Assembly: GCF_022229005.1 (NCBI RefSeq)
Contig: NZ_JAKKFD010000013.1
Coordinates: 60,736 to 124,735 of the forward strand
DNA: 64,000 bases
Reading direction: 5' to 3'
DNA from: Micromonospora trifolii
GTDB taxonomy: Bacteria; Actinomycetota; Actinomycetes; Mycobacteriales; Micromonosporaceae
Below the pieces are notes generated by a model. It made no database searches and was not told the DNA's origin. It saw only the letters and a program-made list of their open reading frames with translations. The first letter of the stretch is position 1; every line of letters begins with the position of its first letter. The position numbers and the translations under genes are program-made. Below are positions 35,700 through 44,521 of the stretch, piece after piece.

Positions 35700-36746
35700 G
35701 TGACGAGGATCGATGATGTGGCCCGGCTGGCCGGAGTGTCCACGGCCACCGTCTCGCGGGCGCTACGCGGACTACCGACGGTCTCGGCCGCCACCCGACG
35801 CCGGGTTCTCGCCGCCGCCGAGCAACTCGACTACGAAGTCTCACCGAGCGCGTCCCGGCTCGCCGGCGGTCGAACCGGCACGGTAGCGGTGGTCGTCCCC
35901 CGGATCACCCGCTGGTTCTTCAGCACCGTCGTCGAGGCGGTCGAGGAGTACCTCCACCAGTCCGGCTACGACCTGCTGCTCTACAACCTGGGCGGCCGGG
36001 AACAGGTCCGCCAGCGGGTCCTGCGTACGGCGAACCTGCACAAGCGGGTGGACGCCATGATGCTGGTCGCCACGCCCCTGCGTCCGGCCGACCTGACCGC
36101 GCTGGCCACGCTGGAACTGCCCGGCGTCACCATCAGCTCGGGCAGCAGAGTGCCCAACTGGCCGTGCGTACGGATCGACGACGTGGCGGCCGCGCGGGTA
36201 GCGACCAAGCATCTGATCGACCTCGGCCATCACCGGATCGCCCACATCTCCGGCGACCCGGACGACGAGTTGGCCTTCACCACCCACCTCGACCGACGCC
36301 GGGGTTACCAGGCGGCGCTGCGCTCCGCCGGCCTACGACCCGACCCCACCCTGGACATCGAGTCCACCTTCACCATCGACGGCGGCAACCGGGCCACCGC
36401 CGAGCTGCTGGCCCGCGGCGAACCGCCGACCGCGATCGTCGCCGCCTGCGACGAGATGGCGATGGGCGCGATGACCGCCCTGCGCGACGTCGGACTGCGG
36501 GTGCCGCAGGACGTCAGCGTGGTCGGCATCGACGACCACGACCTGGCCGGTGTGCTCGGGCTCAGCACCGTCGCCCAGCCCGCCGCCGAGCAGGGCCGGC
36601 TGGCCGCCCAGATGCTGCTCGACCCGCTCGGGGCCCGGCCGCCGAGCCCCATCGTCAGTCAACGGGGCGCCGGTTGCGACACTCCGGTGGTCCTGCCCAC
36701 TCGGTTGGTGGTCCGGGACTCGACCGCACCGCCCCGGGCACACTGA
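35700..36746 (+). CDS. LacI-family transcriptional regulator
   Basis: The GTG at 35700 gives 348 residues. The HTH and hinge helix are at ~1-60: RIDDVARLAGVSTATVSRAL, then RRVLAAAEQLDYEVSPSASRLAGG. A periplasmic-binding-type sugar domain follows (VAVVVPRITRWFFSTVVEAVEE ... VVGIDDHDLAGVLGLSTVAQP). It lies between the alpha-glucoside-type importer and the GH13 enzyme. It most likely represses both through the AAGCGCTT operator at 32114, with a disaccharide as inducer. Confidence 0.94.
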   Translation: MTRIDDVARLAGVSTATVSRALRGLPTVSAATRRRVLAAAEQLDYEVSPSASRLAGGRTGTVAVVVPRITRWFFSTVVEAVEEYLHQSGYDLLLYNLGGREQVRQRVLRTANLHKRVDAMMLVATPLRPADLTALATLELPGVTISSGSRVPNWPCVRIDDVAAARVATKHLIDLGHHRIAHISGDPDDELAFTTHLDRRRGYQAALRSAGLRPDPTLDIESTFTIDGGNRATAELLARGEPPTAIVAACDEMAMGAMTALRDVGLRVPQDVSVVGIDDHDLAGVLGLSTVAQPAAEQGRLAAQMLLDPLGARPPSPIVSQRGAGCDTPVVLPTRLVVRDSTAPPRAH

Positions 36747-36776
36747 AATCCACACACCGCAACACGGGAGACGACC

Positions 36777-38450
36777 CTGAACACCGACCCGACGCAGCAG
36801 ACCCCCTCCGGTCACCCGGCCACCGGCTGGTGGACCGAGGCCTCCATCTACCAGATCTACCCCCGCTCGTTCGCCGACTCGGACGGGGACGGCATCGGTG
36901 ACCTGCCCGGCATCACCGCCCGCCTCGACCACCTGGTCGAGCTGGGCGTGGACGCGGTGTGGCTGTCCCCCTTCTATCCCTCGCCGCAGGCCGACGCCGG
37001 CTACGACGTGGCCGACTACCGTGACATCGACCCGCTGTTCGGCACCCTCGCCGACGCGGACAAGCTGATCGCCGAGGCCCGGTCCCGCAACCTGCGGGTG
37101 ATCGTCGACCTGGTCCCGAACCACACGTCCTCGGCGCACCGCTGGTTCCAGGCCGCGCTGCCGGCCGCGCCCGGCAGCCCGGAACGGTCGCGGTACATCT
37201 TCCGCGACGGCCGCGGCCCCGGCGGCGACCAGCCGCCGAACGACTGGCAGAGCGTCTTCGGTGGCCCGGCCTGGACCCGGACGGTCGACGCGGACGGTCA
37301 GCCCGGCCAGTGGTACCTGCACCTGTTCGACACCGGGCAGCCCGACCTCAACTGGGACAACCCGGAGGTGCACGCGGAGTTCCTGGACGTGCTGCGCTTC
37401 TGGTTGGACCGCGGCGTGGACGGCTTCCGGGTCGACGTGGCGCACGGCCTCATCAAGCAGGCCGACCTGGCCGACTGGCAGGAGCCGCAGGAGATCCTCT
37501 CCGGCAACGAGATCGACAAGCCCCGCCCGCCGATGTGGGACCAGGAGGGCGTACACGAGATCTACCGGCAGTGGCGGCAGGTGTTGGACAGCTACCCCGG
37601 TGAGCGGGTGCTGGTCGCCGAGGCCTGGGTGGAGCCGGCCGAGCGGCTGGCCCGCTACGTCCGCCCGGACGAGATGCACCAGGCGTTCAACTTCGAGTAC
37701 CTCCTCGCCGCGTGGACCGCACCGGCCCAGTACGCGGTGATCACCCGCTCGTTGGAGGCGACCGACTCGGTCGGCGCGCCGACCACCTGGGTGCTGTCCA
37801 ACCACGACGTGGTGCGGCACGCCTCCCGGCTCGGCCTGCCGATCGGCACCGTACGCCCCAACGGCATCGGCATCGGCGACCCGCAGCCGGACGCCGCACT
37901 CGGTCTGCGCCGGGCCCGGGCGGCCACCCTGCTGATGCTGGCCCTGCCCGGCTCGGCGTACCTCTACCAGGGCGAGGAGCTGGGGCTGCCCGAGCACACC
38001 ACCCTGCCCGACGAGGCCCGGCAGGACCCGACCTGGGCGCGCAGCGGGCACACCCAGCGCGGCCGGGACGGCTGCCGGGTGCCGATCCCGTGGGAGGCCG
38101 ACGCCCCGTCGTACGGCTTCGGGCCGACCGACGCGAGCTGGCTGCCGCAGCCCGCGCTCTGGGCGGAGTACGCGCTGGACCGCCAACGCGACGTGCCCGG
38201 TTCGACGTACGAGCTGTACCGCGCGGCGCTGCGGTTGCGCCGTGCCCACGGGCTGGGTCGCGGCACCCTGGAGTGGTTGTCCTCCGGCGACGAGGTGCTG
38301 AGCTTCCGCAACGGTGAGCTGACTGTGCTGACCAACTTCGGTGCCGCCCCGGTGCCGGTGCCGGCCGGCGCCGAGGTGCTCGCCGCCAGCGCTCCCCTGG
38401 ACGACGACGGCACGGTCCCGGCCGACGTGACCGTCTGGCTGCACGGCTGA
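36777..38450 (+). CDS. GH13 alpha-glucosidase (probable CTG start)
   Basis: This cytoplasmic GH13 enzyme hydrolyses alpha-glucosides imported by the upstream ABC system. Conserved blocks are WWTEASIYQIYPRSFADSDG, VIVDLVPNHTS, GFRVDVAHGL (nucleophile Asp), VLVAEAWV (acid/base Glu) and VLSNHDVVRH. The frame is open from the stop at 36744-36746, and I find no ATG, GTG or TTG before the first block. The CTG at 36777 has GGGAG 6 bases upstream and is the best start, giving 557 residues. Starting at the GTG at 36948 would delete the first beta-strand and ~57 conserved residues. Confidence 0.9.
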   Translation: MNTDPTQQTPSGHPATGWWTEASIYQIYPRSFADSDGDGIGDLPGITARLDHLVELGVDAVWLSPFYPSPQADAGYDVADYRDIDPLFGTLADADKLIAEARSRNLRVIVDLVPNHTSSAHRWFQAALPAAPGSPERSRYIFRDGRGPGGDQPPNDWQSVFGGPAWTRTVDADGQPGQWYLHLFDTGQPDLNWDNPEVHAEFLDVLRFWLDRGVDGFRVDVAHGLIKQADLADWQEPQEILSGNEIDKPRPPMWDQEGVHEIYRQWRQVLDSYPGERVLVAEAWVEPAERLARYVRPDEMHQAFNFEYLLAAWTAPAQYAVITRSLEATDSVGAPTTWVLSNHDVVRHASRLGLPIGTVRPNGIGIGDPQPDAALGLRRARAATLLMLALPGSAYLYQGEELGLPEHTTLPDEARQDPTWARSGHTQRGRDGCRVPIPWEADAPSYGFGPTDASWLPQPALWAEYALDRQRDVPGSTYELYRAALRLRRAHGLGRGTLEWLSSGDEVLSFRNGELTVLTNFGAAPVPVPAGAEVLAASAPLDDDGTVPADVTVWLHG

Positions 38451-38457
38451 CCCAGCG

Positions 38458-38499
38458 CCGACCGGCCCGTTCGGCGGTACTCGCGGGCGGGCCGGTCGG
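38458..38499 (+). terminator. Hairpin after the GH13 gene
   Basis: A 12-bp stem (38458-38469/38488-38499, CCGACCGGCCCG) lies 8 bases past the stop. Confidence 0.7.
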
Positions 38500-38542
38500 T
38501 GTGGGCCGGCTCGCTATGGAGCTGATGCCGTAAACGATTCAC

Positions 38543-38602
38543 GCCCGCCCGCCGCCCGCCCGCCGCCCGCCCGCCGCGCCCCGCGCCCCGCGCCCCGCGC
38601 CC
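38543..38602. repeat. GC-only tandem repeats
   Basis: Three copies of an 11-base unit (GCCCGCCCGCC, 38543-38575) run into about four copies of a 7-base unit (GCGCCCC, from 38576). They look like slippage-type low-complexity sequence. Confidence 0.8.
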
Positions 38603-38683
38603 TCAAGATCGCACTACTTCCAGGATGCAGTGGCCTCGGCCCGCCGGAAGGCAACTAGAACCAGGAAGTAGCGCGATCTTGAG
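38602..38683. repeat. GATC-containing intergenic inverted repeat, copy 3
   Basis: Arms 38602-38621 (CTCAAGATCGCACTACTTCC) and 38664-38683 match at 19 of 20 positions around a 42-base loop. Confidence 0.85.
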
Positions 38684-38757
38684 TGGCGCCGACCGTGCGG
38701 GGACGCCCAGGTCCTCGGTACCGCACCCCGAATGTGTCCCCCGACGCCGCACCGCGC

Positions 38758-38827
38758 CGATCTTGCAGTTTCGGTCGTCGGTATGGGTTCAATGCCCGCC
38801 TTTGTCAAGTCAGTAAGCGCAAGATCG
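38758..38827. repeat. GATC-headed intergenic inverted repeat, copy 4 (partial)
   Basis: CGATCTTGC (38758-38766) pairs with GCAAGATCG (38819-38827). Beyond nine bases the arms diverge, so this copy is decayed. The left arm continues GATCTTGCAGTT, close to the heads of copies 1, 2 and 5. Confidence 0.65.
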
Positions 38828-38847
38828 CGGGACGGGGGGCGGTCCGG

Positions 38848-38928
38848 CCCGTCGATCATGGAGTTATGGTGCCCGGCTTGGTGCCTTACGGGTTAATTGT
38901 CACCCACCACAACTCCATGATCGACGGG
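38848..38928. repeat. GATC-headed intergenic inverted repeat, copy 5
   Basis: Arms 38848-38871 (CCCGTCGATCATGGAGTTAT...) and 38905-38928 match at 23 of 24 positions around a 33-base loop. It is the best preserved of the set. Confidence 0.88.
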
Positions 38929-38964
38929 GTGGGGCGGGGTGGGGTGGGACGGGGCGGGGTGGGG

Positions 38965-40398
38965 TCAGAGGTGCTCGGCTCGGGTGTGTAGCAGGTCGTG
39001 GACGTTGTCGATGTCCGCCGGCGAGGTTCGCGAGGCGAGCCAGTACATGACACCGGTCGGGATGAAGAAGAGCTGGAACGCGGCCAGCCCGACGGCGAAG
39101 TTCAGCGGTGGCGGGAATGCCGCTCGCAGTGCCTGGAAGGCCACCCCGACCAGACCGTTGCCGGCCGCACGACCGACCCCGTTGACCAGGTTGCCCAGGC
39201 TGTAGACGGTGCCCCGGTGCTCCGGCGGGTTCACGTCGGCGATCAACGCGAACCAGTTCGGCGAGTTGGCCGAGGTCAACGCGAGCGCAACGATGGCGGT
39301 GAGCAGGCTCAGCCCGACGGACGGCTCGGTGAACACACTGGCCAGTACCGCACCGACCACCGCGCCGCCACTCGCGCCGTCCGGCACGTCGATGGTCACC
39401 GGCACGAAGAACAACACCAGGTAGAACGGCAGCGCGGCGAGGATGCCGATCGAGGCGACGAGTGCCCGCCCTCGCGGCGTACGCCGTTGCACGGCGTCGC
39501 CGATCAGCCCGCCCACGATGGACAGCACCCCACCGAGCTGGAACAGGGTGGCGAAGACGCTGCCCACCACCACAGCTGTCGACGTGGAGTAACCCTGGGC
39601 CTCGGCCCGTTCGGCGAACAGCACCGGCAGCCAGACCAGCGAACCGAACGCGGCCTGCGCGGTAAGACCCTGCAGGATCAGCCACCGGTTGGTCCGCCGA
39701 GCCAGGATGCGCGGCAGGTCGGCGCGGCTGATCCGGTAGTCGTACTCGGCGCCGACGTCCAACCTGCCGGCCAGTTCCGGCTCGCTCTGGCCACGCCGGA
39801 CGTCGTACGTGAACAGGTATGCCACTGTGGCGACCAGGCCGACGCCGGTCAACAGCAGGAACGGCCGCCGCCAGTCGGCAGCCCCGAGCAGCCCGCCGAC
39901 GAGGGTGCCCGCGAGGGTACCGACCCCCTGGGAGAGCCCCCAGAAGCTCATCACCAGTCCGCGCCGGGTCGGTGAGATCAGGTCGGTGACCACGGAGAAG
40001 CCCACCGAGCCGACCGCGCCGAGGCCGACCGCAGCGACCAGCTGCGCGGCCAGGAACGTCAGGTAGCCGCCGGCGAGCGCGCTACCGCCGGTGCCGGCCG
40101 CCCAGAGCAGTGTGCCCACCATGAGCAGTGGTTTGCGGTTGGTGCGGTCCCCGACGTACGCCCAGCCGACCGCCGCGACCGCGCTGACCAGGAAGCTGAC
40201 CGCGGTGACCACGCCGAGCAGCCGCCCGGACACGTCGAACGCGTCGGAGATCGGGCCGTACAGCGGGGGGACCAGCCCGATCGCCACGTTGTCCAGGGAG
40301 GCGAGCAGCACGAACACCACGACGCTGTACAACCGGTGCGCCGACCCACCGCCCCGACCGTGCGGGCGTAGGCCGGGCCCGCCACTGGTCACCGTCAT
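38965..40398 (-). CDS. MFS transporter
   Basis: The protein has ~12 transmembrane helices. I place the start at the ATG at 40398 (477 residues), because the alternative GTG at 40437 lies inside the terminator stem of xylB. MFS signatures include GWAYVGDRTNRKPLL between helices 2 and 3 and RRGLVMSFWGLSQGVGTLAGTLVGG. A long central loop (EPELAGRLDVGAEYDYRISRADLP) is cytoplasmic. It follows xylB on the same strand, but the intervening hairpin makes operon membership uncertain. It could export or import a sugar-related compound; the substrate is unknown. Confidence 0.88.
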   Translation of the reverse strand: MTVTSGGPGLRPHGRGGGSAHRLYSVVVFVLLASLDNVAIGLVPPLYGPISDAFDVSGRLLGVVTAVSFLVSAVAAVGWAYVGDRTNRKPLLMVGTLLWAAGTGGSALAGGYLTFLAAQLVAAVGLGAVGSVGFSVVTDLISPTRRGLVMSFWGLSQGVGTLAGTLVGGLLGAADWRRPFLLLTGVGLVATVAYLFTYDVRRGQSEPELAGRLDVGAEYDYRISRADLPRILARRTNRWLILQGLTAQAAFGSLVWLPVLFAERAEAQGYSTSTAVVVGSVFATLFQLGGVLSIVGGLIGDAVQRRTPRGRALVASIGILAALPFYLVLFFVPVTIDVPDGASGGAVVGAVLASVFTEPSVGLSLLTAIVALALTSANSPNWFALIADVNPPEHRGTVYSLGNLVNGVGRAAGNGLVGVAFQALRAAFPPPLNFAVGLAAFQLFFIPTGVMYWLASRTSPADIDNVHDLLHTRAEHL

Positions 40399-40435
40399 GA
40401 CCGGCAGCCAACCAGACTGCGTGGAGGCGGTCGTC

Positions 40436-40479
40436 ACGCGGGTGGGTGCCGGTCACCATCGACCGGCACCCACCCGCGT
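40436..40479 (-). terminator. Strong terminator after xylB
   Basis: A perfect 19-bp stem (40436-40454/40461-40479, ACGCGGGTGGGTGCCGGTC) with a 6-base loop lies 13 bases beyond the xylB stop. It includes the GTG at 40437 that would otherwise start the MFS gene. Confidence 0.85.
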
Positions 40480-40491
40480 CGAGCCCGACGC

Positions 40492-41919
40492 TCAGCGCCG
40501 GTCGAGCACCAACCCGCGAGCCGCGGCGTACTGGTCGCGGACGGCGGGAACGGCAGCCGCCGCGTACTCCTCGGTGCCCTCGACAGTCCAGACCGGCGCC
40601 GCGGCACCACCCAGGGCGACCCAGGCGGCCTGCCGGGCGGCGCCGTCGGCGACGTACTCCCCGGCCGGCGGGACGACGACCGGGCAGCCGAAGACCTGCG
40701 GGGCGATCTGACGCACCGCGGCCGACCTGGCCCCGCCGCCGACCAGGATGACCCGGCGGGCGGTGGCACCCTGCGCGGTCAACGCGTCCAGCCCGTCGGC
40801 GAGCGCGCAGAGCATGCCCTCCACGGCGGCCCGCGCCAGGTGCGCGGGAGTCGACGTACGCAGTGTCAGGCCGTGCACCGCGCCGGTGGCGAGCGGCCGG
40901 TTCGGCGTCCGCTCACCCTCCAGGTAGGGCACCATGACCAGCCCGTCCGCCCCGGCAGGCGCGGAGAGGGCCAGCTCGGCCAGCTCGTCCAGGTTGACGC
41001 CGAGCATCGCGGCGGCGGCGTCCAGCGCCCGGGCCGCGTTGAGCGTGCAGACCAGGGGCAGGAAACGGCCGGACGCGTCGGCGAAGCCCGCCACGGCACC
41101 GCTCTCGTCGGCGGCCGGCACGTCGGCGACGCTGAACACGGTGCCGGAGGTGCCGATCGAGACGACCACGTCACCCGGGCCGGCGCCGACACCCAGCGCG
41201 GCGGCGGCGTTGTCCCCGGTGCCCGCGCCGAGCAGCGCACTGCCCGGCCCGCCCAGCTCGTCGGCGAGCTTCCCCGCCGACTCGGCCGGGCCGAGCACCT
41301 CGGGCACCACCAACCGTCGACCGAAGCCCCGCTCCAGCAGGTCCAGTCGGTAGTCGCCGGTCGCCGGCGACCAGTAACCAGTACCGCTGGCGTCACCCCG
41401 GTCGGTACGCAGCGCGCCCAACCCCGGTGCGCCGGCCAACCGCCAGGTCAGCCAGTCGTGGGGCAGGCAGACGGCGGCCACCCGGGCGGCCAGCTCCGGT
41501 TCGTGCCTGGCCAGCCACCGCAGCTTCGTGATGGTGAAGCTGGCCACCGGAACGCTGCCGGTGGCCTCGGCCCAGAACCGGCTCCCGGCCGAGCCGCCGC
41601 CGGCCTCCTCGACGAGGTCGGCGGCGGCGTCGGCGGACCGGGTGTCGTTCCACAACAGTGCCGGGCGGACCACCCGGCCGTCCTCGTCGAGACACACCAT
41701 GCCGTGCTGCTGGCCGGCGACGGAGATCGCCGCCACGTCGGCCAACCCGCCGGCCTGGTCGGCGGCGCTGCGTAGCGCCTGCCACCAGGCTTCCGGGTCG
41801 ACCTCCGTGCCGTCCGGGTGCGGTGCCCGGCCCTGCCGGAGCAGGGCGCCGGTCTCCGCGTCCCGGATCACCACCTTGCAGGACTGGGTGGACGAGTCAA
41901 CGCCTGCGACCAACGGCAT
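40492..41919 (-). CDS. xylB: Xylulokinase
   Basis: XylB phosphorylates D-xylulose to D-xylulose 5-phosphate. The 475-residue FGGY-family kinase has the N-terminal phosphate motif [15 protein letters not shown], the substrate region [14 protein letters not shown], and [10 protein letters not shown]. The second-domain phosphate loop is [12 protein letters not shown] and the adenosine motif [16 protein letters not shown]. It starts 9 bp after the xylA stop and is therefore co-transcribed. A strong terminator follows. Confidence 0.95.
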   Translation of the reverse strand: MPLVAGVDSSTQSCKVVIRDAETGALLRQGRAPHPDGTEVDPEAWWQALRSAADQAGGLADVAAISVAGQQHGMVCLDEDGRVVRPALLWNDTRSADAAADLVEEAGGGSAGSRFWAEATGSVPVASFTITKLRWLARHEPELAARVAAVCLPHDWLTWRLAGAPGLGALRTDRGDASGTGYWSPATGDYRLDLLERGFGRRLVVPEVLGPAESAGKLADELGGPGSALLGAGTGDNAAAALGVGAGPGDVVVSIGTSGTVFSVADVPAADESGAVAGFADASGRFLPLVCTLNAARALDAAAAMLGVNLDELAELALSAPAGADGLVMVPYLEGERTPNRPLATGAVHGLTLRTSTPAHLARAAVEGMLCALADGLDALTAQGATARRVILVGGGARSAAVRQIAPQVFGCPVVVPPAGEYVADGAARQAAWVALGGAAAPVWTVEGTEEYAAAAVPAVRDQYAAARGLVLDRR

Positions 41920-41928
41920 GGCGGGGCC

Positions 41929-43116
41929 TCAGCGGGCGCCGAGCAGGTGCTCGACGGCGAGCTGGTTCAGCCGGACGAAGGCGAAGCCGCGGGCGGCCAC
42001 AGCATCGACGTCGACATCCTCGAACGCGGACCGGTCGGCCAGGAACTCCTCGTAGCCCTCGCCGTCGCCGAGCGTCGGCGTGCTCAGCTCGCCGACCTTG
42101 CTGGTGGCGAGCGCCTCGATCACCTCGGGGTCGGCGCGGAACGCGGCAGCGCGCTCCTTGAGCAGCAGGTAGGTGCTCATGTTGGCCGCCGCAGAGGCCC
42201 ACACCCCGTCCATGTCCTCGGTGCGGGAGGGCTTGTAGTCGAAGTGCCGCGGCCCGTCGTAGGCCGGCCCGCCGTTGGGGCCGCCGTTCTCCAGGAGGTC
42301 CACCAGGGCGAACGCGTTCATCAGGTCACCGTGACCGAAGACCAGGTCCTGGTCGTACTTGATGCCGCGCTGGCCGTTGAGGTCCAGGTGGAACAGCTTG
42401 CCCTGCCAGAGCGCCTGGGCGATGCCGTGGGCGTAGTTGAGCCCGGCCATCTGCTCGTGGCCGACCTCCGGGTTGAGGCCGACAAGCTCCGGGTGGGCCA
42501 GCTGGGAGATGAAGCCGAGCGCGTGCCCGATGGTCGGCAGCAGGATGTCGCCGCGCGGCTCGTTGGGCTTGGGCTCCAGGGCGAACCGCAGGTTGTAGCC
42601 CTTGTCGATGGAGTACTGGGTGAGCAGGTCCACCGCCTCGCGGTAGCGGTCCAGGGCGGCTTGGACGTCCTTGGCGAGGTCGTACTCGGAGCCCTCGCGG
42701 CCACCCCACATGACGAAGGTGCTGGCGCCCAGCTCGGCGGCGAGGTCGACCTGGCGCAGCACCTTGCGCAGCGCGAAGCGACGGACGTCGCGGTCGTTGC
42801 TGGTGAAGCCGCCGTCCTTGAAGATCGGGTGGGTGAAGAGGTTGGTGGTGACCATGGGCACCACGAGGCCGGTCTCGTCGAGGGCCTTGCGGAACCGGGC
42901 GATGTGCTGGTCACGGGTGGCCGCGTCGACGCCGAACGGGATCAGGTCGTCGTCGTGGAAGGTGATGCCGTACGCGCCCAGCTCGGCGAGCCGGTGCACC
43001 GCCTCGACAGCGTCGAGCTCGGGACGGGTGGCGTCACCGAACGGGTCACGGGCCTGCCAGCCCACGGTCCAGAGCCCGAAGGAGAACTTGTCGGCGGGGG
43101 TGGGACGGGGTGCCAT
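41929..43116 (-). CDS. xylA: Xylose isomerase
   Basis: XylA converts D-xylose to D-xylulose. The 395-residue protein is a class I enzyme of the actinomycete type (short N-terminus). The active-site His and Asp are in [13 protein letters not shown] (~50-62). The WGGREG block and the metal ligands in [27 protein letters not shown] and [17 protein letters not shown] are all intact. It is divergent from the ROK regulator with a short AT-rich intergenic region containing an operator-like palindrome. Confidence 0.97.
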   Translation of the reverse strand: MAPRPTPADKFSFGLWTVGWQARDPFGDATRPELDAVEAVHRLAELGAYGITFHDDDLIPFGVDAATRDQHIARFRKALDETGLVVPMVTTNLFTHPIFKDGGFTSNDRDVRRFALRKVLRQVDLAAELGASTFVMWGGREGSEYDLAKDVQAALDRYREAVDLLTQYSIDKGYNLRFALEPKPNEPRGDILLPTIGHALGFISQLAHPELVGLNPEVGHEQMAGLNYAHGIAQALWQGKLFHLDLNGQRGIKYDQDLVFGHGDLMNAFALVDLLENGGPNGGPAYDGPRHFDYKPSRTEDMDGVWASAAANMSTYLLLKERAAAFRADPEVIEALATSKVGELSTPTLGDGEGYEEFLADRSAFEDVDVDAVAARGFAFVRLNQLAVEHLLGAR

Positions 43117-43150
43117 GAGCGACCTCCGGGGTGGTGTTGTCCGCTATTTG

Positions 43151-43163
43151 TTCAGCGATTGAA
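43151..43163. promoter_or_regulatory. Candidate XylR operator (TTCA-N5-TGAA)
   Basis: TTCAGCGATTGAA is an inverted repeat in a conspicuously AT-rich patch between divergent xylA and the ROK gene. Flanking ATTTG repeats (43146-43150 and 43166-43170) may extend the site. The ROK regulator is the obvious ligand. Confidence 0.5.
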
Positions 43164-43194
43164 TTATTTGCCCACCCTATGGCACTGTCAAGGG

Positions 43195-44433
43195 GTGAGC
43201 CTCACCCACGCCCCGGCCGGCGCAGTCCGTCAGGGCAGCCTGCGCGAGCTCAACCTCGCCCTGGTCCTCGGCCGGATCGCCACGGCCGACCGACCTCCCT
43301 CCCGGGCCGACCTCGCGACCGCTACCGGCCTGACCAGAGCCACGGTGTCAGCGGTGGTCGAGGACCTGCTCGCCGGCCGGCTGGTCAGTGAGTCCGACCC
43401 CGCGCCCCGCTCGGGCGCCGGCCGCCCGGCACGCGGACTGGTCCTGGCCGATCAGGGGCCGGCCGGGCTCGGCCTGGAGGTCAACGTGGACTACCTGGCG
43501 GTCTGCGTGGTGGACCTCGCCGGCCAGGTCCGGCATCGCACTGTGCACCGGGCCGACCTGCGTCCGGTGCCCCCCGCCGATGCCCTGGCGCTCCTGGTCG
43601 AGATGGCCGGGGCAGCCCGTGAGGACGCTGCGGGGCACGGCCTCACCCTGGTCGGGGCCGCGCTCGCGGTGCCCGGCCTGGTGGACGACGCCGGGCTGGT
43701 CCGGCTCGCGCCGAACCTCGGCTGGCGGGACGTGCCGGTGCCCGCGCTGCTCGCCGCGCACCCTCCGCTGATCGAGCAGGTGCCCGGCGTCCCCGCACTG
43801 GTGGTGGACAACGAGGCCAACCTCGCCGCGCTCGGCGAACTGCACTCCCAGCCACCCGGCCCGTCCAGCTTCCTGCACATCTCCGGAGAGGTGGGCATCG
43901 GCGCCGGCATCGTGCTGGACGGCGCGCTGTTTCGCGGCGTACGCGGGTGGAGCGGCGAGATCGGGCACCTTCCGGTGCACCCCGAGGGCCGTCCGTGCCG
44001 CTGCGGTGGGCAGGGTTGCCTGGAGCAGTACGCCGGCCAGGAGGCGATAGTGGCCGCCGCCGGGCTGGCCCGGGCGGAGCTTCCCGCGGACACCGCGACG
44101 GCCCGGTTGGCCGAGCTGGCCGAGGCCGGCGACGCCGACGCGCTGCGGGCGCTGCACGACGCCGGAACGGCGCTCGGTGTCGCGGTGGCCAGCGTCGTCA
44201 ACCTGCTCGACCTGGACACCGTGGTGCTCGGTGGCGGTTACGCGGCGCTCGCACCCTGGCTGTGCCCCCCGGTCCTCGCCGAGATCGACGCCCGGGTGCT
44301 CACCGCTGCCTGGTCGCCGGTCACGGTCCGCCCGTCGACGCTCGGCGCGGAGGCCGCCGCGGTAGGCGCCGCCGGCTCGGTGGCCCGTCGGATCGTCGCT
44401 CAGCCCGCCGGCTGGTTGGCCCGCTCCGGCTGA
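43195..44433 (+). CDS. ROK-family transcriptional regulator (XylR-like)
   Basis: The GTG at 43195 gives 412 residues. The N-terminal winged HTH (~15-75: SLRELNLALVLGRI, SRADLATATGLTRATVSAVVEDLL) is followed by a ROK sugar-binding domain. DNEANLAALGEL and GVRGWSGEIGHLPVH are present, as is the zinc motif CRCGGQGCLEQYAG. Orientation opposite to xylAB indicates a xylose-responsive repressor. The purine run AGGGG directly abuts the start, so initiation may be weak or leaderless. The same frame stays open far upstream over xylA, which is a GC artefact. Confidence 0.9.
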   Translation: MSLTHAPAGAVRQGSLRELNLALVLGRIATADRPPSRADLATATGLTRATVSAVVEDLLAGRLVSESDPAPRSGAGRPARGLVLADQGPAGLGLEVNVDYLAVCVVDLAGQVRHRTVHRADLRPVPPADALALLVEMAGAAREDAAGHGLTLVGAALAVPGLVDDAGLVRLAPNLGWRDVPVPALLAAHPPLIEQVPGVPALVVDNEANLAALGELHSQPPGPSSFLHISGEVGIGAGIVLDGALFRGVRGWSGEIGHLPVHPEGRPCRCGGQGCLEQYAGQEAIVAAAGLARAELPADTATARLAELAEAGDADALRALHDAGTALGVAVASVVNLLDLDTVVLGGGYAALAPWLCPPVLAEIDARVLTAAWSPVTVRPSTLGAEAAAVGAAGSVARRIVAQPAGWLARSG

Positions 44434-44521
44434 TCGCCACCCCGCACCGTGCGCCGCTGTCGGGGAGAATCGGTACCCTTGCTCCCAGGCAACGATCCCC
44501 GGTGAGGAGTCGAGAAGCAGC

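Larger units (their letters stand above)
38451..38964. other. 514-bp intergenic region full of hairpins and tandem repeats
   Basis: No protein gene is seen. In order it holds a terminator (38458-38499), GC-only tandem repeats (38543-38602), three inverted repeats (38602-38683, 38758-38827, 38848-38928) and a G-rich tract (38925-38965). It separates convergent genes. Confidence 0.75.

Noticed and set aside
41818..43194. Open plus-strand frame continuous with the ROK regulator
   Set aside because: It runs antisense to xylB and xylA with no conserved residues. Only the part from 43195 has HTH and ROK motifs; the rest is an artefact of high GC.
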